From assembly GCF_016801025.1 (NCBI RefSeq), contig NZ_CP068983.1:3650501-3714500 (forward strand): a DNA stretch of 64,000 nt. The letters run 5' to 3'. Positions within the stretch are counted from its first letter, which is position 1. Each line of letters opens with the position of its first letter. Position numbers and translations under genes: made by a program. This DNA comes from Paradevosia shaoguanensis (GTDB lineage: Bacteria > Pseudomonadota > Alphaproteobacteria > Rhizobiales > Devosiaceae). This document shows, in pieces, positions 50,955-60,727 of this stretch. The notes below the pieces were generated by a model. The model searched no databases. It was not told the DNA's origin and saw nothing but the letters and a program-made list of their open reading frames with translations.

Positions 50955-51968
50955 TTACAGCAACCCGGCCGCCGTCATCAACTCGACAGCCTTGGCATTG
51001 TCGAGCTGGGTGGGATCGACCGCCGGAGCGCCGAGATCGGCCAGCGGCGGCAGGGCAGGGTTCGAAGCCTGGTCGACGCCGACCGCATATTCAAACGACT
51101 TGCCGTCGCGCAGCACGGCCTGGCCTTCCGGCCCGGTCACGAACTTGAGGAACTGCAGGGCCTCGTCCTTGTGCTGGCTGGAGGCCAGCACGCCGCCGCC
51201 CGAGATCGAGACGAACGCGCCCGGATCCTGGTTCTTGAAATAGTGCAGGGCGACCTTGCCGCTGCTCTCCTTGGTGCCGGCCTGATCGCCGAACCAGTAG
51301 TAGTGGTAGATCAATGCGCCATCGACTTCGCCGTTATTGGCGGCGGCCATGGCGGCACGGTTGCCGCGGATCACCACGGTGTTTTCCTTCATGCCCTTGA
51401 GCCAGGCAGCGGTCGCCTCTTCGCCCTTGAGCGAGAGATAGGCAGCGACGATGGCCTGGAAGTCCGCGCCGCTCGGCGAGGAGGCCCAACGGCCCTTCCA
51501 CGCGGGGTCGGCCAGCTCTTCCATGGTCTTCGGGAGCGTGTCGGCGTTGAGCTTTTCGGTGTTGTAGGCAAAGACCGTCGAGCGCGCGGCGATACCGGTC
51601 CAGTGCCCGTTCTCGGGGCGATACTGCGCCGGAACCTGGTCGAGAATGTCCTGCGGCAGCGGCTCGAAGAGGCCGGCATTGTCCACGAGAACCATGGCGG
51701 GCGAGTTCTCGGTCAGGAACACGTCGGCGGGCGAGCTCGCGCCTTCCTGCACAATCTGGTTGCCGATCTCGAGGTCGCTGCCCTGGCGGAGCGTCACCGG
51801 AATGCCGGTCTTGGCCGTGAACGCGTCGGCCCATTCCTGGGTCAGCGATTCATGCTGCGCGTTGTAGACCGTGATGCCGGCGCTCTGCGCGAGAGCGGCG
51901 GTCGAAAGCACGGCGAGCGCAACGCCGGCTGCGAGTCCCTTCGCGAGAGACGATACGATGGATTTCAT
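50955..51968 (-). CDS. fbpA: Ferric iron ABC transporter substrate-binding protein
   Basis: Periplasmic ferric-binding protein (337 aa) with signal peptide (SLAKGLAAGVALAVLSTAALAQ). Family features: GITVYNAQHESLTQEWADAF, the EGASSPADVFLTENSPAMVL loop, and IYHYYWFGDQAGTK near the tyrosine pair that binds Fe in FbpA (the YHYYW cluster). The start is ATG 51968 with AGGGGAA upstream; an ATG 26 codons earlier would read into the promoter. A RirA-type IRO lies 46 bp upstream. Confidence 0.9.
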   Translation of the reverse strand: MKSIVSSLAKGLAAGVALAVLSTAALAQSAGITVYNAQHESLTQEWADAFTAKTGIPVTLRQGSDLEIGNQIVQEGASSPADVFLTENSPAMVLVDNAGLFEPLPQDILDQVPAQYRPENGHWTGIAARSTVFAYNTEKLNADTLPKTMEELADPAWKGRWASSPSGADFQAIVAAYLSLKGEEATAAWLKGMKENTVVIRGNRAAMAAANNGEVDGALIYHYYWFGDQAGTKESSGKVALHYFKNQDPGAFVSISGGGVLASSQHKDEALQFLKFVTGPEGQAVLRDGKSFEYAVGVDQASNPALPPLADLGAPAVDPTQLDNAKAVELMTAAGLL

Positions 51969-52012
51969 GGATGTTCCCCTGGGGCGCATTGGAGCCATCG
52001 CAAGTAGATAAT

Positions 52013-52031
52013 GTTGATGGTGTTTGTCAAC
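52013..52031. promoter_or_regulatory. Iron-responsive operator (RirA IRO) before fbpA
   Basis: GTTGA-N9-TCAAC, 19 bp: TGA (52015-52017), nine bases, TCA (52027-52029), which is the IRO consensus of the Rrf2 regulator RirA of rhizobia, extended to 5-bp arms. It is 45 bp before the fbpA start, where a repressor would act under iron-replete conditions. Confidence 0.7.
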
Positions 52032-52046
52032 TTCATTGCGCAACAT

Positions 52047-52266
52047 CCGATCGCTTGACGGACTGTGTCGGCGCGCTCTAAAGCGGCAATGTCGAAAAAG
52101 GCAGGGTCAGATGAGGTAAGCCTGACCCCTTCCGCCCGGAAGCTCTGTCCGTGCCCCAGGCATGAGAACCCACGACGAGAACAGCGTGCACTCCGCACGC
52201 TGCCTCGGCGGATTCTCCAGGGCTGTTTCGACGCTCATATCCGCCGGAAAATCCAAGGATATGCGC
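52047..52266. promoter_or_regulatory. Divergent region of fbpA and the VOC gene
   Basis: 220 bp. Contains the stem GGGTCAG / CTGACCC (52097-52127 region) with an 11-base loop, and otherwise no convincing promoter boxes or gene. It must hold the promoter for the VOC gene. Confidence 0.5.
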
Positions 52267-52647
52267 ATGCGCCTCAATCATCTCGATCTTCACGTTCCCG
52301 ACGTCGCCAGAACCGTGGCCGTCCTCACCGAGCATTTCGGCCTCCGCAAGGAATTCGCCCGCGACGGCCTCGTCGTCCTTCGCGACGATGCCTCCCTGGA
52401 ACTCGTCATCAGCGAGCCCGTACCGGGCTTCGGCACCACAGACCAGCTCTCGATCGGTGCGGCGACCTATCACATCGGCTTCATTGTCGATGCGCCGGAG
52501 ATGGTCGACGACATCTATGTCCGCCTGGGCTCGGCCGACGTCCAGCTCGCTCGACCACCTCGCGCCATTCGCGGTGGCTGGCTGTTCTATTGCACCATCC
52601 CCGGCGGCATTCAGGTCGAAGTGGGATGCCGGAGTATTCCGGCCTGA
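52267..52647 (+). CDS. VOC family (glyoxalase-fold) protein
   Basis: 126-residue protein with the fold and start typical of the family: MRLNHLDLHVPDVARTVAVL, then TEHFGLRKEFARDGLVVLRD, and a second half IGFIVDAPEMVDDIYVRLGS ending YCTIPGGIQVEV. Metal-ligand positions are likely the His of NHLDLHV and the Glu of QVEV. AAGGA lies 7 nt before this ATG; an in-frame ATG two codons earlier is less well placed. Substrate unknown. It converges on the DUF4037 gene. Confidence 0.88.
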   Translation: MRLNHLDLHVPDVARTVAVLTEHFGLRKEFARDGLVVLRDDASLELVISEPVPGFGTTDQLSIGAATYHIGFIVDAPEMVDDIYVRLGSADVQLARPPRAIRGGWLFYCTIPGGIQVEVGCRSIPA

Positions 52648-52685
52648 CCCCGACCGCACGGAGAGACGCGGCGTCACGCCTCTCC

Positions 52686-53771
52686 TCAATGCTCTTTTGC
52701 CGGCTCAAGAAGCGGTGCCATCATCCCCGGCCAGATGCGTGGAGCTTCGAGTACTGGCGTGAGGTCGGTCACCTGATCGAGCGAACCGATTGTCGGAAGC
52801 GCCTTTATCGCCGGATCTGTGATGTCGGCGCGTGTCGCCGCGACCAGGTCATCGGTGTTGATCGTCGTGAAGGGGCGCTCGAAATAGGGGCCGATCACCG
52901 GCTCGAACTTGCCGCCGATACCGTCCGCTGCCTGTCGCCGCGCTAGTGTGAGGTAGGCTGCTGCAAGCGCCTCGCCGCGCTCTTTCCATTCGCTGGCCGA
53001 GAGGGCCGCTTCGAGGTGCGGTGAGAGGCTTGCGGCCAGCGGCAACTGGGCAAAACCGCTGCCGAACCATTTTGCATAAGGGGCGTAGCGACGCTCCAGC
53101 AGAAAGCTCATGCGCATCACGTCGCGCACCAGCCGGGCCGCGATCACGCGCGAGCCGATATCGTCGCCGACCTGGCCGGCTCGCCCCACGAAGGCCTGCT
53201 CCTCGGCAATGCGTCGCCATTGGCAGGCGATCTTGAAGAGCCAGACATCGTCGGGAAAATAGGCCAGAGCCTCTCGCGCCTTCCCGAGGCGGTTGCCATC
53301 GTCGTGGAAAACCGCGCCGGCTGTGAAGGACAGCAGCCGCTGTTCGGCGAGGCCGAGCCATTTCAGCGGCGTCAACTCCCCAACGGAAGAGATGCCAAGG
53401 GCGCTTTCGAGCTGGCCTTCCAGCGTGTGGACTTCGAGGCCGTGATCGTAGCTCCCCGCCGCTTCCGCTCCATTCGCCGGAGGATGGGGCCGATTGCGCC
53501 AGCCGGCGGGTTCGCCGTGGAACTGCGCCGGCGCCGCTGTCTTGAACTCCTCGACGAGCCGCCGCGCATGGGTGTCGAAGTCTTTGCGAGAGACGTAGAT
53601 GCGGACCCTCGGGCCCCAATTGTGGTCTCTCGACAGCTCGTCATCGAAACCGAGCAGTTCGGAGCCATAGGCGAGGAGCGCCGCTGAGTAGCGAAGCCCA
53701 GGCGCCGCTTGACTTAGCCAGGGCCCGACGACGTCGTCATAGAAGCGGCGTGAAAGTTCGATGCCCTGCAT
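52686..53771 (-). CDS. DUF4037 domain-containing protein
   Basis: 361-residue protein of the DUF4037 family with an N-terminal nucleotidyltransferase-like part: SELLGFDDELSRDHNWGPRV (the DHNWGP is the family mark), RIYVSRKDF. The middle is helical (AFVGRAGQVGDDIGSRVIAA), and the end is rich in Pro/Trp. It could transfer nucleotides to small molecules or proteins; unknown. Stands next to a GST gene (32 bp apart on the same strand). Confidence 0.86.
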   Translation of the reverse strand: MQGIELSRRFYDDVVGPWLSQAAPGLRYSAALLAYGSELLGFDDELSRDHNWGPRVRIYVSRKDFDTHARRLVEEFKTAAPAQFHGEPAGWRNRPHPPANGAEAAGSYDHGLEVHTLEGQLESALGISSVGELTPLKWLGLAEQRLLSFTAGAVFHDDGNRLGKAREALAYFPDDVWLFKIACQWRRIAEEQAFVGRAGQVGDDIGSRVIAARLVRDVMRMSFLLERRYAPYAKWFGSGFAQLPLAASLSPHLEAALSASEWKERGEALAAAYLTLARRQAADGIGGKFEPVIGPYFERPFTTINTDDLVAATRADITDPAIKALPTIGSLDQVTDLTPVLEAPRIWPGMMAPLLEPAKEH

Positions 53772-53803
53772 GCTGGTCCCCCCAAGATGTCGGCATCGGA
53801 TTT

Positions 53804-54448
53804 CTAGCCCCGTGGCGCGTTGATGGCCAGTTGTGCCGCGAACGCCCGTTGGTAGGCGGGCCGCGCCTCGCCGCGAGCGACATAGGCGGCAAGGGTCGGA
53901 TGCTTGTCGAGAAGGCCGGATGGCTTGAGCCGCTGGAGCACGTGCACCATCATCAGGTCACCGGCGCTGAAGTCGCCATCGAGCCAGTCGGCATCGCCGA
54001 GATAATCGGCAAGTTCCTGCAGCCGCGCGTGGATGCGGGCTTCGATCAGCGGCAGGCGCTGCTCTGTCCAGGGCTCGCGTCCCTCCGCGAACTTGGCGGT
54101 TGCCAGGTCGAGGATGGGCGGCTCGATCGTGCCGATGGCGGCGAACATCCAGGTGATGGCGCGGGAGCGGCCATCCGCATCGCGGGGCAGGAGGCCTTCG
54201 TGCTGTTCGGCGAGGTGAAGGATGATCGAGCCGGTCTCGAACAGCACGAGATGGCCCTCGGTATAGGCGGGAATCTGACCGAAGGGCTGCATGGCGCGAT
54301 AGGCCGGCTCCTTGAGAGCCGCAAACGAGACGAGGCGGACATCGTAGGGTTGGCCAAGCTCCTCGAGCGCCCAACGCACCCGCACGTCGCGCGAAAGTCC
54401 CATGCCACCGTCCGGCGATCGCTCAAAGGCTGTGATCGTAATGGTCAT
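53804..54448 (-). CDS. Glutathione S-transferase family protein
   Basis: 214-residue GST: N-terminal thioredoxin fold (SRDVRVRWALEELGQPYDVR, with the Ser/Arg in the active-site loop), GSH-binding GQIPAYTEGHLVLFETGSII (the cis-Pro and the ES/ET-type dyad), C-terminal helical domain with GDADWLDGDFSAGDLMMVHV. Cytosolic detoxification or isomerisation. Stands alone upstream of the RND operon. Confidence 0.92.
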   Translation of the reverse strand: MTITITAFERSPDGGMGLSRDVRVRWALEELGQPYDVRLVSFAALKEPAYRAMQPFGQIPAYTEGHLVLFETGSIILHLAEQHEGLLPRDADGRSRAITWMFAAIGTIEPPILDLATAKFAEGREPWTEQRLPLIEARIHARLQELADYLGDADWLDGDFSAGDLMMVHVLQRLKPSGLLDKHPTLAAYVARGEARPAYQRAFAAQLAINAPRG

Positions 54449-54544
54449 TGCAAATCTCCCATCAGCGCCGGCCCAACCGGCTTCCTGCCAATTGGTCGAA
54501 CGGATTTGGCGGGATTCGACAGAGTGCGAGGTTTTCGCTCGGAA

Positions 54545-57500
54545 TTAGTGGGCGGCGTCGGCGGCTGCCTTCTGGTCGTCCGGCGCCTGGGGGACGATGC
54601 GCAGAAAGAGTTGCCCCAGCCGGTCGAGGTAGATGAGGATCACCGGTACCACCACGAGCGTCAGCAGCGTCGAGCTGATGAGGCCGCCGATGACGGCATG
54701 GGCCATAGCCGCCGTCTGGGAACTGCCGGCGTGCAGACCCAGCGCGAGCGGCAGCATGCCGAAGATCATGGCGAGCGTGGTCATGATGATCGGGCGGAAG
54801 CGCGTGCTGCCGGCCTCAATGAGGGACTCCACCAGCGGCATTCCGGCCGCGTGATGCTGGTTGGCGTTGTCGACGAGGAGGATGGCGTTCTTAACCACGA
54901 GCCCCATCAGCATGATGAAGCCGATAGCCGAGAACATGTTGAGCGTCGTGCCGCCCACGAGTAGACCGACCAGCACGCCGATGATGGCGAGCGGCAGCGA
55001 CATCATGATGGCGAGAGGCTGGATGAAGCTGCCGAACTGGGACGCCAGCACCAGGTAGATGAAGATGACCGCCAGTAGCAGAGCAGACCCCGCAGCGGAG
55101 GCGGTGTCGCCGAGCTGCTCGACATCGCCGCCCATCGAGATGCGGTAGCCGGTCGGCACCGAGATATCGGCGATGGCCTTGGCGACATCGGTGCTGACCT
55201 CGCCCAGCGGACGATCCGAGATATTGGCCGAGACGCTGGCCTGCCGCGAGAGGTCCTCACGCAGGATCTCGCTCGGGCCGACCGACTGCACGATGTCGGC
55301 GACCTGGTCGAGACGAACGATCGACGTGCTGCTGGTCGCGCCGGTCTGCATGATCGGCAAGCCGGCCAGCGCCTCGACGCTGTCCCGCGCGCCCTCGGGC
55401 AGGCGGACGACGACATCGAAGGATTTGCCGTCCGGGTAGGTCCAGTCGCTGACCTTTTCGCCCGAGAGCAGGGGCCGCAGGGTCTGGCTGATCTGCTGGA
55501 GAGACACGCCAAGGTCGCTGGCGGCTTCGCGATTGACGCGGATGCCGAGCACCGGCTGGGCGGCCTGGAGATTGGACTCGACGTCGGCCAGGCCGGGCAC
55601 ATCCTTCATTTTGGCCATGATGGCGTCCGAGAGCCGACCGAGTACCTGGAGATCATCGCCGTAGATATTGACCTGGATGGGCTTGGTGACGCCGCCAAGG
55701 CCGCCCGAGGCGCCGACGACGGCCGTGATGCCGGGGATAAGAGCCAGGCGCTGGCGCACGGGCTCGGTCATTTGCGCCGGTTTGCGGTGGCGCTCCTCCG
55801 ACGGGACCATGGAGACGAGGATGCTGGCGCGATTGTCACCCGTGGCGTTGCCCGCATTGATGGTGGTGTAGGTGCGGATGACCTCGGGGAATTCGCGCAG
55901 CGCCTGGTTGACCTGGTCGGCCTTGGTCGCGGTGTAGTCGATCGAGGAACCGACCGGTGTTTCGATATCGACCTGGAATTCGGAATTATCGGCCGGCGGC
56001 ACGAACTCGACCCCGACCAGCGGCACGAGGAAAAGCGAGGCAACGAAGATCACCGCTGCCGTCAGCAGGGTGATGATGCGGTGGCGCAGGCACCATTTGA
56101 GGATGGAGCGGTAGCGGTCGCCAATCCACATGAAGCCACGATCGAACTGCTCGACCGCGCGGCCGACCGGCCCGCGCTTGGCATTGGCGTGCGAAGCCGG
56201 ATCGTACCAGACGCTCGACAGCATCGGATCGAGCGTGAAACTGACGAACAGCGAGATCAGCACGGCCACCGAGACGGTAACGCCGAACTGCAGGAAGAAA
56301 CGTCCGAGAATGCCTTCCATGAAGGCCACGGGCAGGAACACGGCCACGATCGAGAGCGTCGTCGCGAGCACGGCGAGGCCGATCTCGTTGGTGCCGTCGA
56401 GTGCGGCCTGCCGGTGGCTTTTGCCCATATGGAGGTGGCGCGTGATGTTTTCGCGCACGACGATGGCGTCGTCGATGAGGAGGCCGACCGACAGCGAGAG
56501 GGCCATCAGCGTCATCATGTTGAGCGTGAAGCCTAGGAAGTAGAGGGCGGTCAGGGTGCCGATGATCGAAATCGGCAGGGTGAGGCCGGTGATGACCGTC
56601 GAGCGCCATGAATTGAGGAAAAGGAAGACGATGATGACCGCGAGCACCGCGCCTTCAAGGATTGTCGATTGCACGGAGTGGAAGGATTCCTCGACCGCCA
56701 CGGCGTTGTCGCGAACCACGCGAATGCTGACATCGGCCGGCAGCTCGTTCCTTTGCAGGTCGTCGAGCGTCGTGCGGATGTCGCGGGCAACGCCCACCGT
56801 GTTAGCGCCCTGAATCTTGACGATATCGACGGCGAGCGCCCGCTGGCCGTCGAGGAGCGCGAGGCTCGAGGTATCGGCCTGTCCGTCCTCGATGGTGGCG
56901 ACATCGCCCAGCCGCACGGGCTGGCCGCCACGTCTGGCGACGATGATCTTCAGGAACTCCTCTTCCTGCGCGATCGTGCCTTCGACCTGGATCGAGCGCA
57001 CCTGCAAGGCATCGGTGATCGAGCCCGCGGGAATGTTCCGGTTGTCCTGCTGGAGCGCGGCAAGGATTTCGCCGACGCCGACATTGAAGGCGCGCAGGCG
57101 ATCCGGGTCGATATGGATGTTGAGTTGGCGCGGCACGCCGCCCACCACCGTCGCGCGACCGACGCCGGGGATGATCGACAGGCGACGGGCGATGGTATCC
57201 TCGGTGAGCGTCGTGAGATCGCGCGCCGAGCGGGTATCCGAGCTCACTGCCAGGGACAGTACCGGGAGCTCGGAGGGATCGAAGCGCAGCACCTGCGGGT
57301 TGTTTGCGTCATCCGGCAGGCTGGCTTCGATGGCTGCGATCTTGTCGCGCACGTCCTGCGCCGCGACCGAGGAGGAGACCTCGAGCTTGAAGAGGATGAT
57401 CACGACCGACTGGCCGGGATAGGAGCGCGACTGGATGCTGTCGATGCCGCTGACGGTGTTGACCGCGTCCTCGATGGGCTTGGTGATGTCGTTCTCGACG

Positions 57501-57673
57501 GCATCGGGCGAGGCGCCCGAATAGGTGGTGAGCACGGCGACGACGGGCAGGTCGACATCGGGCAACTGCTCGATGGGGAGGCGCTGGTAGGAATAGATGC
57601 CGAAGACCACGAGCGCCACCATGATCATGGTGGCGAAAACCGGGTGGTTGACGCTAATGCGGGTGAGGAACAT
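54545..57673 (-). CDS. RND efflux transporter permease (HAE1/AcrB-like)
   Basis: Inner-membrane proton-driven pump subunit (1042 aa) of a tripartite RND system. Twelve-helix pattern: the first at [20 protein letters not shown]4 with the proton-relay pair Asp401-Asp402 ([13 protein letters not shown]); the other relay Lys lies in [13 protein letters not shown]. Large periplasmic loops follow TM1 and TM7. It follows the adaptor by 3 bp. No outer-membrane channel gene is present in the operon; a TolC elsewhere would be used. Substrates unknown. Confidence 0.95.
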   Translation of the reverse strand: MFLTRISVNHPVFATMIMVALVVFGIYSYQRLPIEQLPDVDLPVVAVLTTYSGASPDAVENDITKPIEDAVNTVSGIDSIQSRSYPGQSVVIILFKLEVSSSVAAQDVRDKIAAIEASLPDDANNPQVLRFDPSELPVLSLAVSSDTRSARDLTTLTEDTIARRLSIIPGVGRATVVGGVPRQLNIHIDPDRLRAFNVGVGEILAALQQDNRNIPAGSITDALQVRSIQVEGTIAQEEEFLKIIVARRGGQPVRLGDVATIEDGQADTSSLALLDGQRALAVDIVKIQGANTVGVARDIRTTLDDLQRNELPADVSIRVVRDNAVAVEESFHSVQSTILEGAVLAVIIVFLFLNSWRSTVITGLTLPISIIGTLTALYFLGFTLNMMTLMALSLSVGLLIDDAIVVRENITRHLHMGKSHRQAALDGTNEIGLAVLATTLSIVAVFLPVAFMEGILGRFFLQFGVTVSVAVLISLFVSFTLDPMLSSVWYDPASHANAKRGPVGRAVEQFDRGFMWIGDRYRSILKWCLRHRIITLLTAAVIFVASLFLVPLVGVEFVPPADNSEFQVDIETPVGSSIDYTATKADQVNQALREFPEVIRTYTTINAGNATGDNRASILVSMVPSEERHRKPAQMTEPVRQRLALIPGITAVVGASGGLGGVTKPIQVNIYGDDLQVLGRLSDAIMAKMKDVPGLADVESNLQAAQPVLGIRVNREAASDLGVSLQQISQTLRPLLSGEKVSDWTYPDGKSFDVVVRLPEGARDSVEALAGLPIMQTGATSSTSIVRLDQVADIVQSVGPSEILREDLSRQASVSANISDRPLGEVSTDVAKAIADISVPTGYRISMGGDVEQLGDTASAAGSALLLAVIFIYLVLASQFGSFIQPLAIMMSLPLAIIGVLVGLLVGGTTLNMFSAIGFIMLMGLVVKNAILLVDNANQHHAAGMPLVESLIEAGSTRFRPIIMTTLAMIFGMLPLALGLHAGSSQTAAMAHAVIGGLISSTLLTLVVVPVILIYLDRLGQLFLRIVPQAPDDQKAAADAAH

Positions 57674-57676
57674 GGC

Positions 57677-58822
57677 TCATTTCCCCACGATGGTGACGGC
57701 GGTGTCCGGCTCGAGTTCGGGCAGCCGCCCGGTGACCACTACGTCCCCGGCCTTGAGGCCCGAAAGGATCTGCACCAGGTTGCCGGTCGACCATTGCCGA
57801 CCCTTTTCGACCGCTTGCCGCACCAACTTGCCATCGGCCACCGCGAGCACGAAATCGCCCTGCTTGTCCTCCCGGAGGGCGGAAAGCGGGACGGCGAGGG
57901 CATCCTTGGCCTCGTCCACGACGATGGAGCCGGTGGTGAACATCCCGCCGCGGAAGACGCCATCGGGGTTCTTCAGCGTAAGGAAAACCGGGATGGAGCG
58001 GGTGTTCTCGATGGCTACGGGGCTGATGCGATCGACGCTCGCCTCGAACGTCTGCTGTGGGATGCCCTCCACGGTAAGCGTAGCGCGCTGCCCCTCCTTG
58101 AGGCTGGCGCTGTCACTGAGCGGCGCGATGGCCTGAACTTCCATCACCGAGAGGTCGACCAGCGTGACGAGGGGCGAGCCCGATGTCACCGATTGGCCGG
58201 GCTCCGCCGACCGGCTGGCGATGATGCCGGCGAAGGGCGCGGTGATGCTCGCATTCTGGATCGCGCGCTCGGCGGTATCGACCTGGGTCTGGAGCGCGTC
58301 CGTCTGTGCCGAGAGTGCGTTGACGTTGGCCTGAGCGGAATCGAGATTGGCCTTCGAGCCCGTGCCGCGGTCGAAAAGCGCCTGCGCGTTGTCGAGCTGT
58401 GTCCGAGCCAGCGTAAGCTGGGCCTTGGTGGCGTTGAGGTTGGCCACCTGCTGGTTGAGCGCCAGCCGCAGGTCACGGATATCGATCTGGGCGATGACCT
58501 GTCCGGCCAGAACCGACTCGCCCGGGCGCACGTTGACGGTCTGCAGTTTGCCCGACACCTGCGGGGTGATATCGGCGCGCCGCTCGGGCGCCAGCGTACC
58601 GGTGACCTTCACCGTCTGTTCAAGCAATTGCGGGGCGAGCGTGGTGATCTCGACCGGATTGAGTTCCATGACCCGCGCGGCTGCCGGTTCCGGCTCGGGA
58701 GCCGAACGATCCTTGAGTCGCATGTAGAGGAAGAGGGCCAACGCGACGACCACGAGGATCGCCACGACCCACGGCCAGCGGGACTTTTTACGCGGAGCAG
58801 GGGCCTCGTGGGTCGCACTCAT
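57677..58822 (-). CDS. RND efflux periplasmic adaptor (membrane fusion protein)
   Basis: Adaptor (381 aa) with N-terminal anchor (RWPWVVAILVVVALALFLYM) and no lipobox. Lipoyl halves: RADITPQVSGKLQTVNVRPG, then ITAPFAGIIASRSAEPGQSV; coiled-coil hairpin in between (about 130-190: QQVANLNATKAQLTLARTQL). Beta-barrel follows (PLSDSASLKEGQRATLTVEG). Three bases before the RND pump gene. The 5' region is a 255-bp intergenic stretch with a 16-bp palindrome. Confidence 0.92.
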   Translation of the reverse strand: MSATHEAPAPRKKSRWPWVVAILVVVALALFLYMRLKDRSAPEPEPAAARVMELNPVEITTLAPQLLEQTVKVTGTLAPERRADITPQVSGKLQTVNVRPGESVLAGQVIAQIDIRDLRLALNQQVANLNATKAQLTLARTQLDNAQALFDRGTGSKANLDSAQANVNALSAQTDALQTQVDTAERAIQNASITAPFAGIIASRSAEPGQSVTSGSPLVTLVDLSVMEVQAIAPLSDSASLKEGQRATLTVEGIPQQTFEASVDRISPVAIENTRSIPVFLTLKNPDGVFRGGMFTTGSIVVDEAKDALAVPLSALREDKQGDFVLAVADGKLVRQAVEKGRQWSTGNLVQILSGLKAGDVVVTGRLPELEPDTAVTIVGK

Positions 58823-59077
58823 CAGATCGATTCCTCTTGAGGTTGATCGTCATGTAACCGGCGCCAAGGTCATTACGTCAGCATGGCGAGGAGAAATTGT
58901 CGATAAGAATCCGATAGATCGAAGGCGTCTGTACTCATCATGGTGCTGGCGTGGGCGTCGATTAGGAACAGGCTGCCAAACTTGTGGACGCCAGGCACAT
59001 GAGCGAAGGCCGTAGTCAGCACTTGAAAGCATGCATGCGCATGCATATTTATGGCGAAACGTCTTCGGAGGCGAAAA
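58823..59077. promoter_or_regulatory. Divergent region of the RND pump and flavin monooxygenase genes
   Basis: 255 bp. Palindrome ATGCATGCGCATGCAT lies at 59031-59046 near the flavin gene. No TetR or other gene for the RND pump lies next to it. Promoter boxes not clear. Confidence 0.55.
59031..59046. promoter_or_regulatory. 16-bp palindrome before the LLM operon
   Basis: Perfect palindrome ATGCATGC-GCATGCAT, 31 bp before the start of the monooxygenase gene. MarR proteins bind symmetric sites of 16-20 bp, and a marR gene is the second gene of this operon, so this is the natural candidate. Confidence 0.6.
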
Positions 59078-60268
59078 ATGCAATTCGGAATCTTTTCAGT
59101 CAGCGATGTCACCCGCAATGTCCTCACCGGCAAGACGCCGAGCGAGGCGGAGCGGATCGACGCGATAGGGCGTATCGCGCAGCGGGCAGACGAGACGGGG
59201 CTGGATGTGTTCGCTATCGGCGAACACCATAACCCGCCGTTCTTCTCGTCCTCGCCGACAACGCTTCTCGCCCATATCGCGGCGCGCACGCAGCGGATCA
59301 TCCTGAGCACGTCGGTGTCGCTCATCACCACCAATGACCCGGTGAAGATGGCGGAGGATTACGCCATGCTCCAGCATCTGGCGAAGGGCCGCATGGACCT
59401 GATGCTGGGCAGGGGCAATACCGTGCCGGTCTATCCGTGGTTCGGGCAGGACATCCGCAACGGCCTGCCGCTGGCGCTCGAGAACTACAACCTGCTGCAC
59501 AAGCTGTGGCGGGAGGACGTGGTCGATTGGGAGGGCAAGTTCCGCACGCCGCTGCAGGGCTTCACCTCGATCCCGCGGCCGCTCGACGATGTGCCGCCCT
59601 TCGTCTGGCACGGCGCTATCCGCACACCCGAAATCGCGGAGCAGGCGGCCTATTACGGCAACGGCTATTTCGCCAACAATATCCTCGCTCCCAACTTCCA
59701 TTTCCGTCCGCTGGTGAACTTCTACCGTGAGCGTTTCGAGCACTACGGCCACGGGACCAAGGAGCAGGCGATCGTCGGGCTGGGCGGGCATGCCTTCATC
59801 GCCAGGAACTCGCAGGATGCCTATGCGCAATTCCGGCCGTTCTTCGAGGGCAACCCGCTCTACGGATCGAGCTACAGCCTTGAGGAATACGCCAAGGGTA
59901 CGCCGCTCAGCGTCGGCAGCCCGCAGGAAATCATCGACAAGACGATGAGCTTCCGCGAGGGTTTTGGCGATTATCAGCGTCAGCTCTGGGTGGTGGATGC
60001 GATGGGTCTGCCGGTCGAAACCGCGCTCGAACAGGTGGAACTGCTTGCCACGGAGGTGGTGCCGGTGCTCCGCAAGGAAATGGCTGCGCTCCGTTCGCCG
60101 ACCGCTGCCGAGGCCCCGACCCATGCGAGTCTGGTGAAGGCCAAGTATGGCGACGCTCCGGCGCGTCAGCCGACGCCGAATCCCAATCGCGGCGACAACC
60201 TCACCGGCACGCGCCCATACCAGGACACCGCCGAGGGGATCGCTGCCAAGCTGCCGCTGGTGGGCTGA
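59078..60268 (+). CDS. LLM class flavin-dependent monooxygenase, CE1758-like
   Basis: Luciferase-like FMN-dependent oxidoreductase (396 aa), large component of a two-component system. N-term: MQFGIFSVSDVTRNVLTGKT; TIM-barrel segments include AIGEHHNPPFFSSSPTTLLA (with the catalytic His pair), IILSTSVSLITTNDPVKMAE, and GRMDLMLGRGNTVPVYPW. GGAGG lies 8 nt before ATG 59078. Together with MarR and an FMN reductase it forms the CE1758/CE1759-type cluster. Likely substrate: an organosulfur or other small molecule, not defined. Confidence 0.9.
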   Translation: MQFGIFSVSDVTRNVLTGKTPSEAERIDAIGRIAQRADETGLDVFAIGEHHNPPFFSSSPTTLLAHIAARTQRIILSTSVSLITTNDPVKMAEDYAMLQHLAKGRMDLMLGRGNTVPVYPWFGQDIRNGLPLALENYNLLHKLWREDVVDWEGKFRTPLQGFTSIPRPLDDVPPFVWHGAIRTPEIAEQAAYYGNGYFANNILAPNFHFRPLVNFYRERFEHYGHGTKEQAIVGLGGHAFIARNSQDAYAQFRPFFEGNPLYGSSYSLEEYAKGTPLSVGSPQEIIDKTMSFREGFGDYQRQLWVVDAMGLPVETALEQVELLATEVVPVLRKEMAALRSPTAAEAPTHASLVKAKYGDAPARQPTPNPNRGDNLTGTRPYQDTAEGIAAKLPLVG

Positions 60269-60271
60269 CCG

Positions 60272-60727
60272 ATGGCTGCAGACACCAAACTGGCCAATGC
60301 CGCCTGGGAGGCCCTGTTCAGGGCACAGAAGACCATCGAGGCCGAGCTCGAAGCTGGCGACGCCTGGGGTGACCTCATCCCCAGCGACTACGGTGTGCTC
60401 TATGCGCTCTCGACGACAAAGTCAGGGCTGCGCATGAGCGAGCTCGGCAAGGACGTGCTGCTGAGCCAGGCGGGACTTTCCCGCCTGGTCGGTCGCCTCG
60501 AAGCGCGGGGATTGATCGAGCGTCATCCTGACCCCGATGATGCCCGCGCCAGCATCCTCTGCCTTTCCAAGGCGGGTGCTCACGCGCAGCGACGTGTCGG
60601 TGCCCGGCACGGCCGCCATGTTGCCGAGGCGCTGTCGTCGCGCCTCGACGATGACCAATTGCTTGCGTTGCAGGCGTTGTGCGAGCGGATACTCGCCGCC
60701 CCGCCAGCCAATGGAGACAACCAGTGA
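60272..60727 (+). CDS. MarR family transcription regulator
   Basis: 151-residue MarR regulator. HTH LRMSELGKDVLLSQAGLSRL; wing LIERHPDPDDARASILCLSK; dimerisation helices at both ends. It has a 4-bp overlap (GTGA) with the reductase gene. Starts 3 bp after the monooxygenase stop. Likely represses this operon through the upstream palindrome and is relieved by the substrate. Confidence 0.9.
   Translation: MAADTKLANAAWEALFRAQKTIEAELEAGDAWGDLIPSDYGVLYALSTTKSGLRMSELGKDVLLSQAGLSRLVGRLEARGLIERHPDPDDARASILCLSKAGAHAQRRVGARHGRHVAEALSSRLDDDQLLALQALCERILAAPPANGDNQ

Noticed and set aside
52097-52127. GGGTCAG / CTGACCC stem as terminator
   Set aside because: It lies in a divergent promoter region, so there is no gene to terminate, and no U tract follows.
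56669-58840. A 723-codon plus-strand frame
   Set aside because: Antisense to the RND pump and adaptor.
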